This document shows positions 40,001 through 55,000 of a stretch of DNA of 64,000 bases, one piece after another. Numbering within the stretch: position 1 is the first letter of the stretch; every line of letters starts with the position of its first letter. Below the pieces are notes generated by a model. That model saw nothing but the letters and a program-made list of their open reading frames with translations, was not told the DNA's origin and searched no databases. The stretch lies in assembly GCF_964204645.1 (NCBI RefSeq), contig NC_134029.1, positions 21,346,450 through 21,410,449 on the forward strand, written 5' to 3'. The stretch comes from Tubulanus polymorphus (lineage: Eukaryota; Nemertea; Palaeonemertea; Tubulaniformes; Tubulanidae). Made by a program: the position numbers and the translations under genes.

Positions 40001-43000
40001 GACAGTCACGGTTGAATATATTCGTATAGGGTTGTTTAGTTTTCCATTCTATAGTCGTGGGAAAACATAATCTACAATATGTTGTTCGATTGTGGAACTC
40101 GGACGTCGAATAAGAAAAGAAGCCCTTCAATTCTTAATCCTTAATTCTGATGACCGTATTCAGAAAATCTAAGCGGCGAATAATAACCGTTGAATAGATG
40201 TACACTTGTTGGAAGTCGAGTAGTGTATAGAGTTGATTACTCGGGTGACTGCGTCACTGAAGACTTTTGTCTGAATTCGGGGAGGAGTGTTGTCTTACCA
40301 GTCACGAATAAAAACAATGCTAAACCAGTGTGTACGCGGCCCCCTGACGGGTAACTTCTCACCAGGCCTGCGCGGTACATTGTGAAATACGCTGTCAAGC
40401 ATATTTTCTTGTTGAATAATATCGTCGAATACAGTTCTGATATATACAATATACGAGGCTCCCTGCGAGGTGTTTTTTGTGAAAGGAATGAACCAAATCC
40501 TCGCCTTTGCTTTCTATATACGCCGGAGGAGTGGATGGTTCTTTCTTCGCTGACGGGTCAATTTTCAGACGATGTTTCGCTGGTGTTTATTTTCACTGAG
40601 ATGCGGTTTTTATCAACCAAACAGCCGACAATCTGCGATGCAGCAAAAAACGCGCATAAAGCAAAAACAAATCTGTTGATATTCGAGCCGTCGCAGCGTG
40701 TAGTCGCTTTGATATCTGCTTGCAGTCGAACCACGGAGTCGCGCCTTTTCCCAGCAAGCTGCCAATAGCGTGCTCCAGTCGGCTATCTTCTCATAATATA
40801 TTTCGAGAAAACACGACGGTTTTGATAATGAAACAAAGCGAAAATGCCGCGAAAACACAAAGAACGGATTCGTCGAATATCAAAATATGAAGAAAGAATT
40901 TCATCTTCTGATAAGAAGATGTTATAAGAATGCCGCGTGTAAATGGCATCTCTTTTAACCAACTTAGTTTTGTTCGGGTTTTCTCTTCGTGGAATTAGCT
41001 TCTGAAGTTAAACGTAGACTGATGCATGGAAACAACATGGTTTATGGTCCAACATTTATGAATCCCACACGTTTGCCACCGTAATTATTATGACTCTACT
41101 CTACAATCAACGCCTCGGTTTATTGCTCTTAGAACGTGGAGCGTGGAATAAACCAAATGTTGTAAATGTTGTCCCTCTGTGGCAAATTGGCTTCATTTCG
41201 GACGCCCGAGTCAGCAGAAACTGGCGACTCCCGCCGTTCAATAGAAAACGGAAATCGTTAAACGAAGAAACAACTGCGGCGATCATCGAGCACAGGCATT
41301 GTTTGGACGGGTGCCCGTATGAACAAGACAGACGGCGCATTGTCGGCACCAAGCTAACCAGTAAATTCCAATTTTACAGGCGATTTCTCAAAAATTATAG
41401 CAACCGAACAGCCACGAATCATCCAAATTCCAGTCTTTCGACCCGTGCGTATCGAGAGACAAAGCCTTAGCCTTAGGCAGATTTTTAAATACCGCGAGGT
41501 CGTCTGTGCCTCGGTTTTTCTGAAAAATTATTTTTGCAACTGCGTTCTCGTTTCCATACATTGAGTCGAAACTTAGATACAAGTATACTTTCATAGAGTT
41601 TCATGAGAAGTTTGGAGCCAGCAAACCATCTCTTCCAAGTGCCAGATACGTCTCGATATCTGAAACTTGTCAAAGATGAACGGCTATCGAATGTCAATCA
41701 AACGTTCAAATTGCTGATATTCGCAGTACTTGAGTTGATAATAATGTTAGCATTGATAGACATTTTGACATTGAGAGAAGTAACCTTGTCTACCAGGTCT
41801 GGTTTATACAAACACGCTTATCGTGTAATATATCCAAACTTCTTGTTCCTCGGAACATTCAATGTAACTGTTATTGACACTTTTAGAAAACCGATTATTC
41901 GAAAAGAACTGCGTCCAACGCCGAAATATCGGGCCGCTTCTCAATAGGTTGAAATTAGAGGTGGGTTAGACGAGGACATGGTATACCTTTGTGCTGAAAA
42001 ACCTGAGTTTCTGAGTTTCAGTCCATACACTTTTCCCCAGAGACGAACTACGGAGTGAGTAACGGCTTTTACGAGTTGTTTTGTTACTGCGACAGTAATA
42101 ATAGTCGTCTGTCGTCAGCTACTACTGAATTCTACTCCGGTGTTTTGTCGATTGTGAATTGCCGGGCAATTTTCTCAGATCGGTATAATTAACACTATTA
42201 ATACGAACGCTTCGCATCGAGCACCTGTCATCGTTCAAGCACCCTCGTCTCAATTTCCAGCCGTCATTTTCTCAAGTCAAAAGACAACGGTCTTTGATCT
42301 TGCGCTGTGTCTTGATTATGTCGCTCCTCGGCAATTTCCCAAGCATTTGTTCGTAGGAATACATCGTCACCGGGATCCACGCGAAATGACCCGAGTTGGA
42401 TTGGCCTTGGATGGTTCATCGGTAATTTTGTCCATTACGTGCCAAGCGATTTTTGTTGGAGTGATGATTTAGATGTGATAAGAAACACATGGTGGGAACC
42501 CAAAGATATTACCCATAATGGATTCGTCAATGGCTAGTCAATTTTGATAGGGTCCTTTGGTATTTTTGTGGTTTTTGAATCATTTAGGACAAATTTGTGG
42601 GTCAAAACCTCCGCCATTTTATACCGAAAGTAAACAGAGAGACTGACAAATACTGAACAGATGATGGTCGTCGAGATGATGTACACAGGACGCTAAAAAC
42701 AGTAGATCTTTCACGCCAGGTTCTCCTTCTTTCTTCTGCTGACTTACAGCTGTTTAAGAGCGGAATTTATATCTCAGTTTGAGTCTTGTTGAACACATGT
42801 ATATCACCTGTACTACCGACAAATACTGGATGTTTAGCGCGTAAATTTCACTTATAAACATGGTGGTCTCTCATTAGATATAAAGATTGATACCGCTTCT
42901 TCAATATACCCAACATTGAAGCCAAAACTCACTTGTCGCATTGGACTACGTGAGTCGATGTGGATTTTCAGGTTGACAGACTGAGCTCCAAGAAGTCAGC

Positions 43001-46000
43001 ATTTCCATGTCTGACCAGGACCTCAAAATGTAAATCGCTTATATCTGTCATCGGATGTAAGAGGATTCTTCATGTATCACTCTTGAGTTTGTATCGGATA
43101 TTCCTCATATAGATCATCGGTACAGTAACCGTATAATCCTTCTTTAATCCTTCTTTAATCTCGGTTTACCTATAAAGCCAACTACTTCTACGCGTTTGTT
43201 TAGATTGACTAGCCTCTAAGGCTCATCCCTAATGGCTAATGGCCACTCGAGTTAAACCTATAGCTTTGGATTACTGCAACTTCTTCAAATTCAATAAAGT
43301 TTTAATGAAGATCAGATTACCAGGTCGATCTGCGCTCCGCTGCTAACTAGCCATCGCTGTCAATTAGCTTTAAGCCCAATTTTTACACAAAATCTCAATA
43401 CATCCATCAGCATACGGTCAAAACTTTCGGCTACTTCGTAATAAAATGATGACGTCACATACCTCGTTGTGATACGAGAACATTGGATTTTCTGGGTCGC
43501 CTCTAAAGTATAATCTCAAGTTTCGCTTGTTTTCACGTTGTAAAATTCCAGACGTGTTATGGAAAGGCACTTGGAGATTTTCGATAAGAAAGCAATGCGT
43601 GTGTTAGATTTTACATACGCACTTTGTGAATGGACCGTGATTACTCATGGGTTTAAAACACGAGTACACAGTTTCTTTTCCCCCATTTTCTTCGAGAATA
43701 GTTCCTTACAGGAAATAAATGATCTTGCGGAATGAAATAGATCGGTTCATTTTGAATTCTAGGTTTGGACGGAGGACGAGCCGGCTCCCGGCAGCCTGTG
43801 CGCAAGCGTTTTTTTTTTTTAATTTTTAGTTGTTGTCTTTCATCAGCTGTACGCGCGTATCATGTTGTACGATCGCGTTAGTGTTTTCTGCTCGGTCGGG
43901 TATATCTAAAGGGCGGATTAATGACAACTAATTTAACGTAATCGTCTGCAAATATAGAGATTTAATCAGGATTCTGAATTCGCCTCGCAGCGTCCACAGC
44001 CGCCGCGTCGAGCGCTGAAAGATTCTCGATACTCTGAATGACTAGCTCGCATGATGTGTCCGCTTTTGACAAATTAAGGTGTTACAATAGAACTGACGTT
44101 GTTTTCATAATTAAGCGCGCTAGATTGTTCCCTCAAACACGATCTATTGTGGTCTCATTTTTACTCGGATTTCGTGACTAATAACCGGATTATGTGCGAG
44201 ATTACAATCCGGTATTGTATCTAGCGGTCGTTTTTTTGTTTCGACGTTTTTGCGCGGACAACAGAGAGAGAGAGAGAGAGGTGAAGGCGATGAAACTAAA
44301 TGAAAAATGCATTTCTAAAATGACGAACCGAAAACTGTCAATTAATTGACAAATCCGTCATAAACCACTGACAATGGCAGCCGATAAAATTGCTATTGTT
44401 CTTACACATTCAGCTCGCTCGTCACGAATAACTTTTAGATTGAAAAAAAAAATATACCGCATATAGCGTGCCACACCCTTCGAGTATTTAAAAAAAATAC
44501 AAATTTCGGGTTATTTTTGTGTTCACGAGATGTTTATTCTATACCCCACAAAAGACGTCGATAACACAATGATGTTTACTTGACGATCAAAGAAGACGAA
44601 GTCGGATGAGCAACGTTGTAAATTCTATATTCATCTTTCAGTCTAGATACGCGCAAGGACACATACATGATTGTACGACAAGGTTGACTGCGATCAAACA
44701 CGATTATCGTGTCCTACAAAAACGAAATGATCCATCTTTCGACCATCGATTAGTGTTCATTATTGGAGAAGTTAGTTTTCATTTCTATTGAAATTTCTGA
44801 ATGTACATCCGACATACGATAATGAGACAATCTTTAACTTCAAAAATCCCACAAATAATCTTAAGATCTTTGTCTTTAACTTAAATCAGGACTCGAATCT
44901 ATTCTGCTAAGACAATGAAGTATTCTCATCTGCGATGTGTATACAGCTGAAGAGTTTGTGAAATAGCCGGCCGGAGTCGTACGGAATCAATATTTGAGCC
45001 GATGGACGATGTTCTTACGTCAGTGCCAAGACCAGAGATTACAGGGTAGCATCGCATTTAGTTAATCCGGATTACTGAGTTTCTGAGTCACAAACACACA
45101 GACTTGTAGTAGATGGAATGACTTGAGAGGACACAACATTAAGATATAAGGACACTAAACGCTTCTAAAATCAAAGACGAAACGAAAATTCTCTGACCTA
45201 AGCTATAAGTGACTCAATGTTATATATCCTATAACTTCATTCATTTGAGTTTACCAGTTTATTACTTTGACTTTTCATACCTTAACGGTCATAGTACACG
45301 TAAATGGTCAAAGTGTTAATGAATGATTTACACGTACGCGATATTCTTGTTGAATAGATCCCGTTTTTAAGAGGATTGTTGAAAATTTATTCTAACAAGG
45401 GATTAGTTTTAGCACGTCGTCGTTTCGGTCGGAAGACTTCGCGGATTTCGAAACCGAAATGACGACAAATGGGTCGTGTGTAGATACGATTTCACGGTCA
45501 ATCGACTGAACTGAATCGGTAACAGTGTTTTTCTAACGACGTGCTAAAAGCATTATTTGTGCTTTTATTACGAGATCGAGCTGAAGATTTTTATGAAAGG
45601 GACAGAGAATTCGGTGATCTTGAAAGCCTCCCATGAAGGCCACGACTTTTACATTTATATATTTACAGTATCAAAAACTTTAAAATCCTTTATAAAATTT
45701 TGATAATTACACACGTCATTCATTTGGAAGCGCGTTACTGTCACGACCTTCAGATATTTCTACCTAGTCCACAAAATAAGCCGCGTACTAAAGGTCGCCA
45801 GAGGTAAAAAGTGTTTCGTTCACTCATTGTCTGCGGGGATCCAGAGATTGAATATAGAATGTGGATTTGGTGAAAAGATTTCCCGGAGCGTAAACCAAAA
45901 CAATTTCTTTTTCAAATTCCCGAACACTCTATATACAAACAAAGTTTTAGAGAACACGAATATAGATCGAATCAACGTACGTAAATCAAAACTCAAAGAT

Positions 46001-49000
46001 AACTTGATGTTTTCGGACTCGTAACAAGATGGACCCTAGTAACGGACATGTCCAGATAATGTTTCGGAAAACATTTCTAGAAACATTTCCATCGATATCT
46101 TCAATTGCGTCTTTGATACTAACTCGAGTGACTACTATCTGGGGTTACACTTGCTAAACATTTGAAGTAGAGTATACGTCGCTTTGTCAACTATCTTGGG
46201 AAGATGTGCAAAGGGCATATCGATCACGACGATCTAAGCTCCTTAATTGAATTCGATACACAAAGACAGTCAGTTGCGAGCTATGATGTGACAATTTACC
46301 CATTGGCACGGCTAAAAGCAACGTCGAATTTTAATACGCACGACTTTGGATTTTACAGGGATTTCTGCTGCCAGGGATTTTTAATCGCCAGAAATCGCGC
46401 TAACGTATGCGCGCTCGCGGCTGGCGAAGCCGAGCATATACGAATTTCCAAAACAATGCTCCATCGCGCATTAACCCTTTTGTACCGAGGAGCGCGGGTA
46501 TGAAACCTTTTAAGAAAACCTTTCGCGAGTTTATCGGGTTATGATGTCATAATCGTGGCCGATCTTTTCTCCTCGGTGTTGTCGTAAACCCGAATTGACC
46601 GCGCGCCCAGTAGGGGATCAAGTCACAACTGCGAAACAGTAAACTTGGACTTTTCACCTCCTCGTCGAAGAAATAAACATAGAAGCCTTTTCTAACTTAT
46701 CTATCATACGCATTCGTGAAGATTGTTTAAAAGTTGCCTACCTTTTCTTGTTGTTCTTGCATTTGCTTTAGGTAAATACTGCGTTTTTTATCCTTGCATC
46801 GCTTGTTCTGGAACCACACTCGTATAACGCGAGGACTTAGCGACGTCATTTCCACTAATTGTTCTTTCATTAAAGCGTCAGGTCTAGGATTAGCGTTATA
46901 ACAAGTTCGCAACGTATGAAGTTGTTTCTCATTAAGTACTGTTCGTACGCGAGTTGTTTTTTGTTCCTTTCTGGTCTTTTCTCGAGGCCGATCCCGTTCC
47001 CGTTCCGACATTTGTTCCGCACGACCTAATTAGGAAATAAATCATCAGTTAATCAGTTATCGATAATTCAAATTATTCATAGATACAAAAATAACGCGTG
47101 TTAAACCGCAACGAAATTGGATAAATGGATATTCAATATCCCAACTTTGGCATTCTTATTTGTCTAAATTCGTTGAAAGTTACGTTTGTCACTGCAAAAA
47201 TACGGCTAATACACTACTCTGAACTATTGCGTGTTTCTGATACCGCGCGATGTTTGTAACGCACAATCAATACGTTACAACCCCAAAGCAAATGACTTTT
47301 ATACCGTTTGATTTCCTCAAGACCTTTCTTTGCTTTGATTTCTCGATGTTAGATTCCGAGTCAAACGAATAAGTTACCTGTAGAAAAGTTACGTTAAAAA
47401 TGCTTTTCCTTGGGCTTATGTACGATAGATATATGTATCAACATGTGACGGAACATTTTTGAATAATCTTCAAATGACTGCGTTTTTTTCTGCACGAACA
47501 ACACGACCAAACGGTTAAACAGACGTTTGAAGACGAAAATATAAAAAATCAGCATACAAGAAACCGACTGCACTCGGTAAAAATATGAAAAGTGCTGTTG
47601 TGCTTGGGAGAACAGTTGGGTCCATTGTCATACGGAATAATAATTCGGCAAGGCGATTCAAAGGAGGTTTTTTTAGAAATCCGAGTTTGAATGCTCGCGA
47701 TGTGGAACAGGCCATCTGGACTGAATTTAAACCGCGCCACTGAAAATAGGACACATTCTACAACGTCATATCCGCCATAAACGAAAAGCTTAGTTTCGTA
47801 ATCAATAGTATAGACTTAATTTCAGCGTTTAATTGTATTTTGATCGTTAAAGCGTGTATTTTACATTTTGATTAATGCTGACAATAATAGCTGCGCGTTA
47901 CTTTTGAGTGCCACGTCAGCGTAATAAGTAAATAAACAAATATATATATATACTGGAAGTTACGTGAATTCGAAGGTAAAACGATAACTATTTGTTATTT
48001 TTTGCCCGATCGATTTTACGCCGAAGTCGTCGAATCGGCACAATAGTAAGATTGACGAATTCAACTGTATTGTGTTTCTATGAAAATCGGTCGCAACCGT
48101 TTCTCAACTAAATATAGACGCGGCAAATGAATAACGGGAAATAAAGTTCGCGTGCTTCTGCTGACGGAAAAAAAATGCGGCGCATAAGCGCGTGGCTATA
48201 TAAAGTTACTTTGCGCGGCTCTGAATTCGTGTAATTTTACATGCGAAACGATTAAAGTTTAGTACAAGCGGTGTCGAGTGTCGCGGCTGATTTATAGGTG
48301 ACGTGTCACATTGGAAAAGTCAACGCTTCAAAAACGGACTTTTAGCCTGCGGAGTTGAGTCGTTGAGTTGAGTATAATTACGTTAATACACGTACTGAGT
48401 ATAGTTGTGTCTTCGCGGTGCCCGTATATTGGCCAAATCATCGTTTTTTTGTGTTTAATTAAAAAATAGAGAAAATGAATTGATGAACTGCTGAAGGAAT
48501 ACACAGTGTATATTATATTGCTATTGGAATCAGGTTATGATTCGAGCTTCTTTCCAAATTCATAAGACGCACAGACTAGTACATGATTGTTGAATAATCT
48601 ATAAGACCCACTTTTTATCTTGGAGCCAGAATTATCTAGTCCTAAGTCAGATGTCAAGTTCAATTGGCAATTGTGGAACTCGGTTTCAGCACGTTTTGAT
48701 GATGGCTTGTACGATCGAGAGATTGACAGTTTGATGAAGAATGCCCGTCAGCTAAAGTCAACTTTTAATCGTTAAATAACAACAGGTTTTTCGTGGTTTT
48801 TTTTCATCATACATATTCTAGGGCTGCAAATAACGATTACAACACAGCCTATACTGTTTATGCCTGAAGAAATTAAACATGTGCAATTTGCGAAATCATA
48901 CTCCAAAACCCTATAGTTCTGACAAACCAATGATCGGGGAATAATAAGAATATGGTCGAGAATCGAAGCTTTAGTTGAGAAAAACCCTTTTCTATACAAA

Positions 49001-52000
49001 GTCAGTGTAGCCTATATGCACCAGAAAACTATTCCAGGCAGGAGCCTTCCTCTGTTTGAAATGGCCGTACCACGGGTGGTACAGTAATATATATTTTGGT
49101 TTGTAGTTCATGTGTATCGGAGTTTAGAACACATTCGCGATTTTATTTGTAAATCCCGTTGGGAAATCGACTGTTATTCTATTTATATTGGTTTATAGAC
49201 AATTTCTAACTATAAGCGATCAGGTTTACGCGTGCCCGAGGGAGCTAAGTATCCGATTTTATTATACATTATCGTGGGCTCGTTTTAATTCGTCTTCAAC
49301 GGTTAGAAAAATGAGTATCTGCATTGAAAAAATATTTTGAAAGGGTGTATTTATCGGTTGACTCATTTCCGAAATAAGAAAAAACTTGCACTAACGTATG
49401 CGTACTGGTAAAGGGCCAGGGGAGATAATTCAAAAATGATTAAATTTTCTGAAAACTATTTGAATAAAACAAAGGAATAGTCAATTGGCTTGGATCTTGT
49501 TTCAAGTAATATTCCGATCGAGTTTCTATTGCCGTTTGGAGCTAAATACAACGTTTTAAAGTAATTTCATCGATTCGTTCTTGCGCAGTTCAATTCGGAG
49601 CGCGTAGATCCGATCGTGTTCGGGACTTTCCGCCAAACCCCGAGCAGGAAGCCCCGAGAAACGATGCATCACTTCAACAGACGGCCGACCGAGTCATCAT
49701 CGCCGCATGATGATGATGATGATATGATCAATCATAAATCTAGCAATTAAACGAATCCCAGCGGAGAGACCTTCAGTGCATCGGTGGTCGAGCGGGGCTT
49801 TCGGAAATTTCATTATTCACCCGACAAACGGCTCGAATAATCTTCCATAATCTCTTGTTTACGGCGGATGGTCGGCGTGAATGTACATGAATAAGTAATT
49901 ATCTTTCGTAGCGAGTTTCAATTCAATAAACGGTCAATTACTGAATATAATATCATATCACAAGAGGTTTAATAATCCCCCACAGTAGCAAGCATTTAAC
50001 GATTCTGCGGGGGAAAGTTTAATATGCTGAACGTTTTGATCTGGTGACTTATCGAAAACCTGGATCGGAACTGCCGATAACCAGGGACACGAACTTGATA
50101 ACCATAACCTTTCATTTTGGTGTTCCGAGACACCTTTCAGAGAATTTCATATAGCATCACAATTCTAAGGAAGACCAATGATCATTGCAGGGGCACAAAG
50201 CCATGCATAGACACGCGGGTTCATAGAAACATTTATGACATTTCAATATTAGATTTGCGGAAAAAAGGCAACCCGTGAAACGACCGTTTTTTAACAAGAT
50301 TTCCGGGGAACTCAGTTTCTGGAGCTGTTGTGATGACGTCATCAGGTTTTGGTACGGACGAGTTTGCGCACCTGTCGTATATTTCGTCTGCTTGTCGCAC
50401 TAAACCAACAAACTGTGTAGTGTCGTCTGCCAGAATAATCGATCAACGAACAAGAAAACTTCATCAATCGGTTTCTTTCATCTCAATATACTCGCGTACC
50501 CGTTTTCACATCATCATGAAATTATTGCATATGCAATGATATTATGATATTTAAGCTCGGAATATTTTTTGTCTTCGATCTTTTGAATTCGTGATTAGTA
50601 TTCAAATCACATATATCTAGTTAAGAAATAGGGGCTAAACGATTCGATGCCTCCTTGGCGTTTGTTTTCATGGCTATGTTATGAATGTTTCGTCCTCACC
50701 ACGGATGTTTAAGGTACCAGAATTTACATTTTTATGATATATCATGATCCAGGGATCTAAGTGTAAATGAAGAGATTTTACTTGAAAATGATTTTACCTG
50801 CTAATTGTAAACCCTGGCCTGCTAATTTATTTTCTCCATTATTGTTGTTGTTTACCGGGCTGCCGTTGCTGTTTTCCAGTGAGCCGGCCCTTTCGACGAC
50901 CTCGTGGTCCGCTTTACAAAATAAACCGTCTTCCCGTAACGCGAACTCATCGCCCGGTATTAACTGGCGACTACAGGCCACGCAGCGGAAACAGTCAATA
51001 TGAAATATTTTATTCCTGGCGCGCATCACAAAGTCGCTCTTACTAAATCCGATAAAGCATTTTGTACACTTTTGACCGAACAGCCTGAAATGAGAAAAAA
51101 ACACAAGCGATCGAATAGCGTGCATGTATTTGGGCATGTATTATAGATTTTCGGTTCGAGGTGACATCACGTATGGGCGACAGAGCCGACGACAACATAT
51201 TGTTGGACGCTTTGCATTCTCTTAAAATTCCGAACGTATACGATGTTCGTGGTTCATATCAAAAAATACCCAATCAATCGCTTGCCGGTTCAAACTGGTG
51301 GATGATAGTTTGGACAGGAACTGAAATTTCCAGTTACGTTCAAGATCAAACCCCCGGTTTCGTTCCCGGGAACTATGGTCGATTTGTGACACTGACAATT
51401 CAAAACAAATAAAAATTAATCAAGCAATTAGATAAATAAGAGGAGTTATTTCCAACTTCAAGATCAAAATAGTCGGCGACAAGTCAAGTCAATACATATA
51501 TAGAGTAAAGAGATATCAAAATTTTGTCATTGTCTCATACTTTCGAGTGATGTTTTGTGTTCATCAACCGAACTTTTTAGATTTAAAGCTGTTCAAAATG
51601 ATGGAAATTGGAAACGACCGGGCTGGTGATAACCTCTACACCGAGGGTCGCTTCGTATCAACATCGCGCGGTTTAACTGGTGCCAAAAGTCGGGTATAAA
51701 CACAGTCAGTACATCTCGTCTACAGATCAGACTGTGCGCGTATTCGCTTCAGATGAATCCATACCGAGATAGATTCCATAAATGTATATTAACCAAGGCA
51801 GTCTTTCCAACCGAAAGACTATCTCGTCGATGACGGCTATAAGGATCCAGTTCCACAGTTGTGAGTTAGCGTTGAACTCAGACCTAGAATCAGTTCATTT
51901 TCAGTCATTTCGAGTCAAATCTTACTCGAACTGTGGAACTGGGTCCAGCAGACTTAATAAACTCGTCTGCAATGGCACAATATGCAAATCATTTTTTTTC

Positions 52001-55000
52001 TAAAATCTTATGTTTATATATGCGTTATATTGTGCAAAACAGCGAAGAAAATTTCTTCGGCAATTCTCAGAAATGACGATATGGGCAGAAAAAGGGAAAT
52101 CGCGAAAACCTGCAGTAAATAATAAGGGCGACCGCAGATCTGGAGACTTTTGAAAAGATGAGGACACCTGCGCTGACAATAAGTGATGGTTTGTGCTCTT
52201 ATGAGGTTTCTACTATTTGTTCAATTGTGAAAAGGAATGGATTTCATTCAGTTTGAAAAGAAATCGTGAAACACGAAAAGAATAGACTTCAGCCTCCCGT
52301 TGGGATTAGGCCACTTTCGCCTCTGAACACACGTCCCATACAACAATCGAATTCACAATCACTGTTGGAACCCACGGGATGTCTACAAAACTGAAGCCAT
52401 ATACAATCAAAACATTTTCAATGATCAAGTCCGCGTGTCTTTTCTTGATCGATCATTGTGGCCAAAAATCAGCATCCCCATTATGCTAAGATTTGCCTTC
52501 TTCGAGGAATATATCATGAGACAAGAGCGCATATGAAAATGTACAACCATTGCTTTTTATAAGTTATACGCAGGCAATGTAGACGATTTCTACCCTAGAT
52601 TCAACTCCATAAACATCATGGAAATGTAGTGAAATGTTAAGTTTTGTCACATCGATTCGCGCGTTTACGACGATATCGATATTCCCCTTATGAGGAGCAG
52701 GCACCCAATATAGTTCATGTTTTCGAAGCTGAAACACGATGGACAAACGAACGTGAGAACGTCGGGTTATATCGACATATTGTCAAGGACCCGGGGGGGT
52801 GAACAGACCTAGCCATCTGGACTACGAAGAATGCCGGTTAGTGTTCACGGAAAACTCGAGCTAGATAGCTAGCGGCAATAACGTAGCTTGTAGCCGCCGG
52901 TTGACAGGTGACTGCATGTCGTTCCTTCGCGAGGAACAACCTAAGAACAGTACACATACGGACACGAACGGCGAGATTTTCATTTTTCAAAGCGCTACAG
53001 TTAGAAAGTGAACTTATGTATTTTTATGCTATGTGCATGACATGTGAAATCGATGGCAAATTTCTTTCATTGGGATCATCGAACGTGCCGTTTACGAAGT
53101 CAATTCATATGAATATTTAATGAGTTATTCTAATGAAAAAGTATTGTTCTGGGTTCGTTCCGCGTGAACGAATTGATTAGAACTGCAATAGTCGGAACAA
53201 CAGACCGAAACAGTCAGCTATCCTCGGTGGAATTCGTACGTTGACTGCTGACATATTTCAGAAACCAGAACAAATTTCACAAAGCCGACACACCCCGCAA
53301 TAGACGACTGATCAGTACAAACGGTTGTATCTAAGAAATGCAAGATCAAAAGAAATGATGAGTTTGTAGGCGTCCTTTAACGTGTTGAACACGGATACTC
53401 GCGGGCCGGCAATTTGTGAAACGCATTAGTTTTATTAAAATTGACTGACGTATAGATGATTGGCTTTATAACAAACGGAACTTCAAATGATTGAAAAGTG
53501 ACTGATAACACAAGACACGGTTTTCGAAGCGACAGGCGACAGTGTAGATGATGACACCGTAGGCGACGTGTGACGTACTAATTACCCCCACAGGCGTCAA
53601 TATACATCATACCATCAAACGTTTTCTTAATCGACATTGATTAATTCGAAATTACAGCTCAACAAACGTTAGAAATCCTATTTTAATCAATTCATTGTTA
53701 TACGGCGGGAAAGACTATAATGCGGAGATTTTAGTCGGTCGGCTCCGTATTCGGTTAATTCTAATCATGTCACGGCGTAAAATGTATCCAATTGCACGCG
53801 TTCAATTCTTGCGAGAATTGCGGATTAAGTCCGCTAAGATTAATGATGGAAATTAAATATCGTTTATATTCTGTAGATAAGATTTCAGATATCGATAGTC
53901 AGTGCCGCTATATCGCGATTGCGCCGAGTGAATTATTACGCAATTCGTTTTAAAAACAGACGATAAAACGTTAAGACGATTAAAGTCTGTGTGTTCAGTT
54001 AATCAAACAAATAATCAACGATTATAAGAAACGAATTTGAAGTCATCGAAAACTAAACTACATTTCATTGGCATCTCGGGTGCCTATGTGGACATCCCTT
54101 GTGGATATACAGCCTTTATGGCTCTGTCCAGATTCAGCGGCTTGTTTTTTTTGAAATATTGAATTTTGATGGCGAAATAAATGATAATTATGAATGATGG
54201 TAATGAAATGCGAATAACCGCTGAAAACCGCACGAGATTTTTGAAAAACGTTCTGCGAAGTAACTCGTGGAATGCTGCGATAATGTTGTTCAAATTATGA
54301 ATGAAAACGTTTTGATTTTACGTAAAGGATCGGATCGTATTCGATAGGTTACTATATGAACTGTAGAGCTGTACATGTCGCATAAGTCGTGGCTATGTGT
54401 ACTGGGGGATCATTACAAATATTTAACGTATAAATATATATATACCCTGTACTTCTGGGTAAACAAAATATACCTGTACTTTGTACGTGTTGTCAATCTG
54501 AACGTTTGTGTTGTCATTTTCAAGAGGTTCCGATCAGCCATAGTCCCTGTCTTTACAAGCGCTTTGACACCCGATAATCGGCGCCAATAGAGATAAAACT
54601 TATCACAAACGGGTAAGACTGGTTTACCTCTTATTTACCGCATAGTTCCCCAATGATAACTGCTACAATCTTACAGACGTTGAAAAAATTCGGATACTTC
54701 ACTTCATCTGATTCGAGTTGTTGAAGTTCTTTCAACTCCCTGAGAAAATCCCTGATTAATTTTATCAACTTTTCCGATTTCAGGACGCATTTTCACAGCC
54801 CGCCCCTTCCTTATCCTAAACACACGACTGTCAAAATTGCCAGGATCAAGATTCGCGTTGTATAGTTTATCTGAACCGTTTCATATTCCATAAGGAATTT
54901 TCCGTGGATTTTAGCGAATTCATTTTGCGCATCGGAAAATTTCTATGTGGCGTTAATTGGATTGAAAACCTGTGTTTATCAAACTTAACGGGCAAATCAA

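Larger units (their letters stand above)
37140..46741 (-). other. large Islet intron 4
   Basis: About 9.6 kb between the homeodomain exon and the candidate cassette exon (donor AAG|GTAGGC at 46736-46741). It contains a 37-bp minisatellite, a (GA)n run, a CRE at 43450-43457, an 8-bp hairpin at 40902-40921, and several long but featureless open frames on both strands (40382-40768, 41090-41470, 41603-41947). A homeobox gene intron of this size is a usual place for enhancers. Confidence 0.8.

Noticed and set aside
40382-41947. Three long open frames (128, 126 and 114 codons) inside Islet intron 4
   Set aside because: No homology recognised, opposite strand also partly open, no promoter or splice context. 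The frame at 41603-41947 has one hydrophobic stretch but nothing else gene-like.
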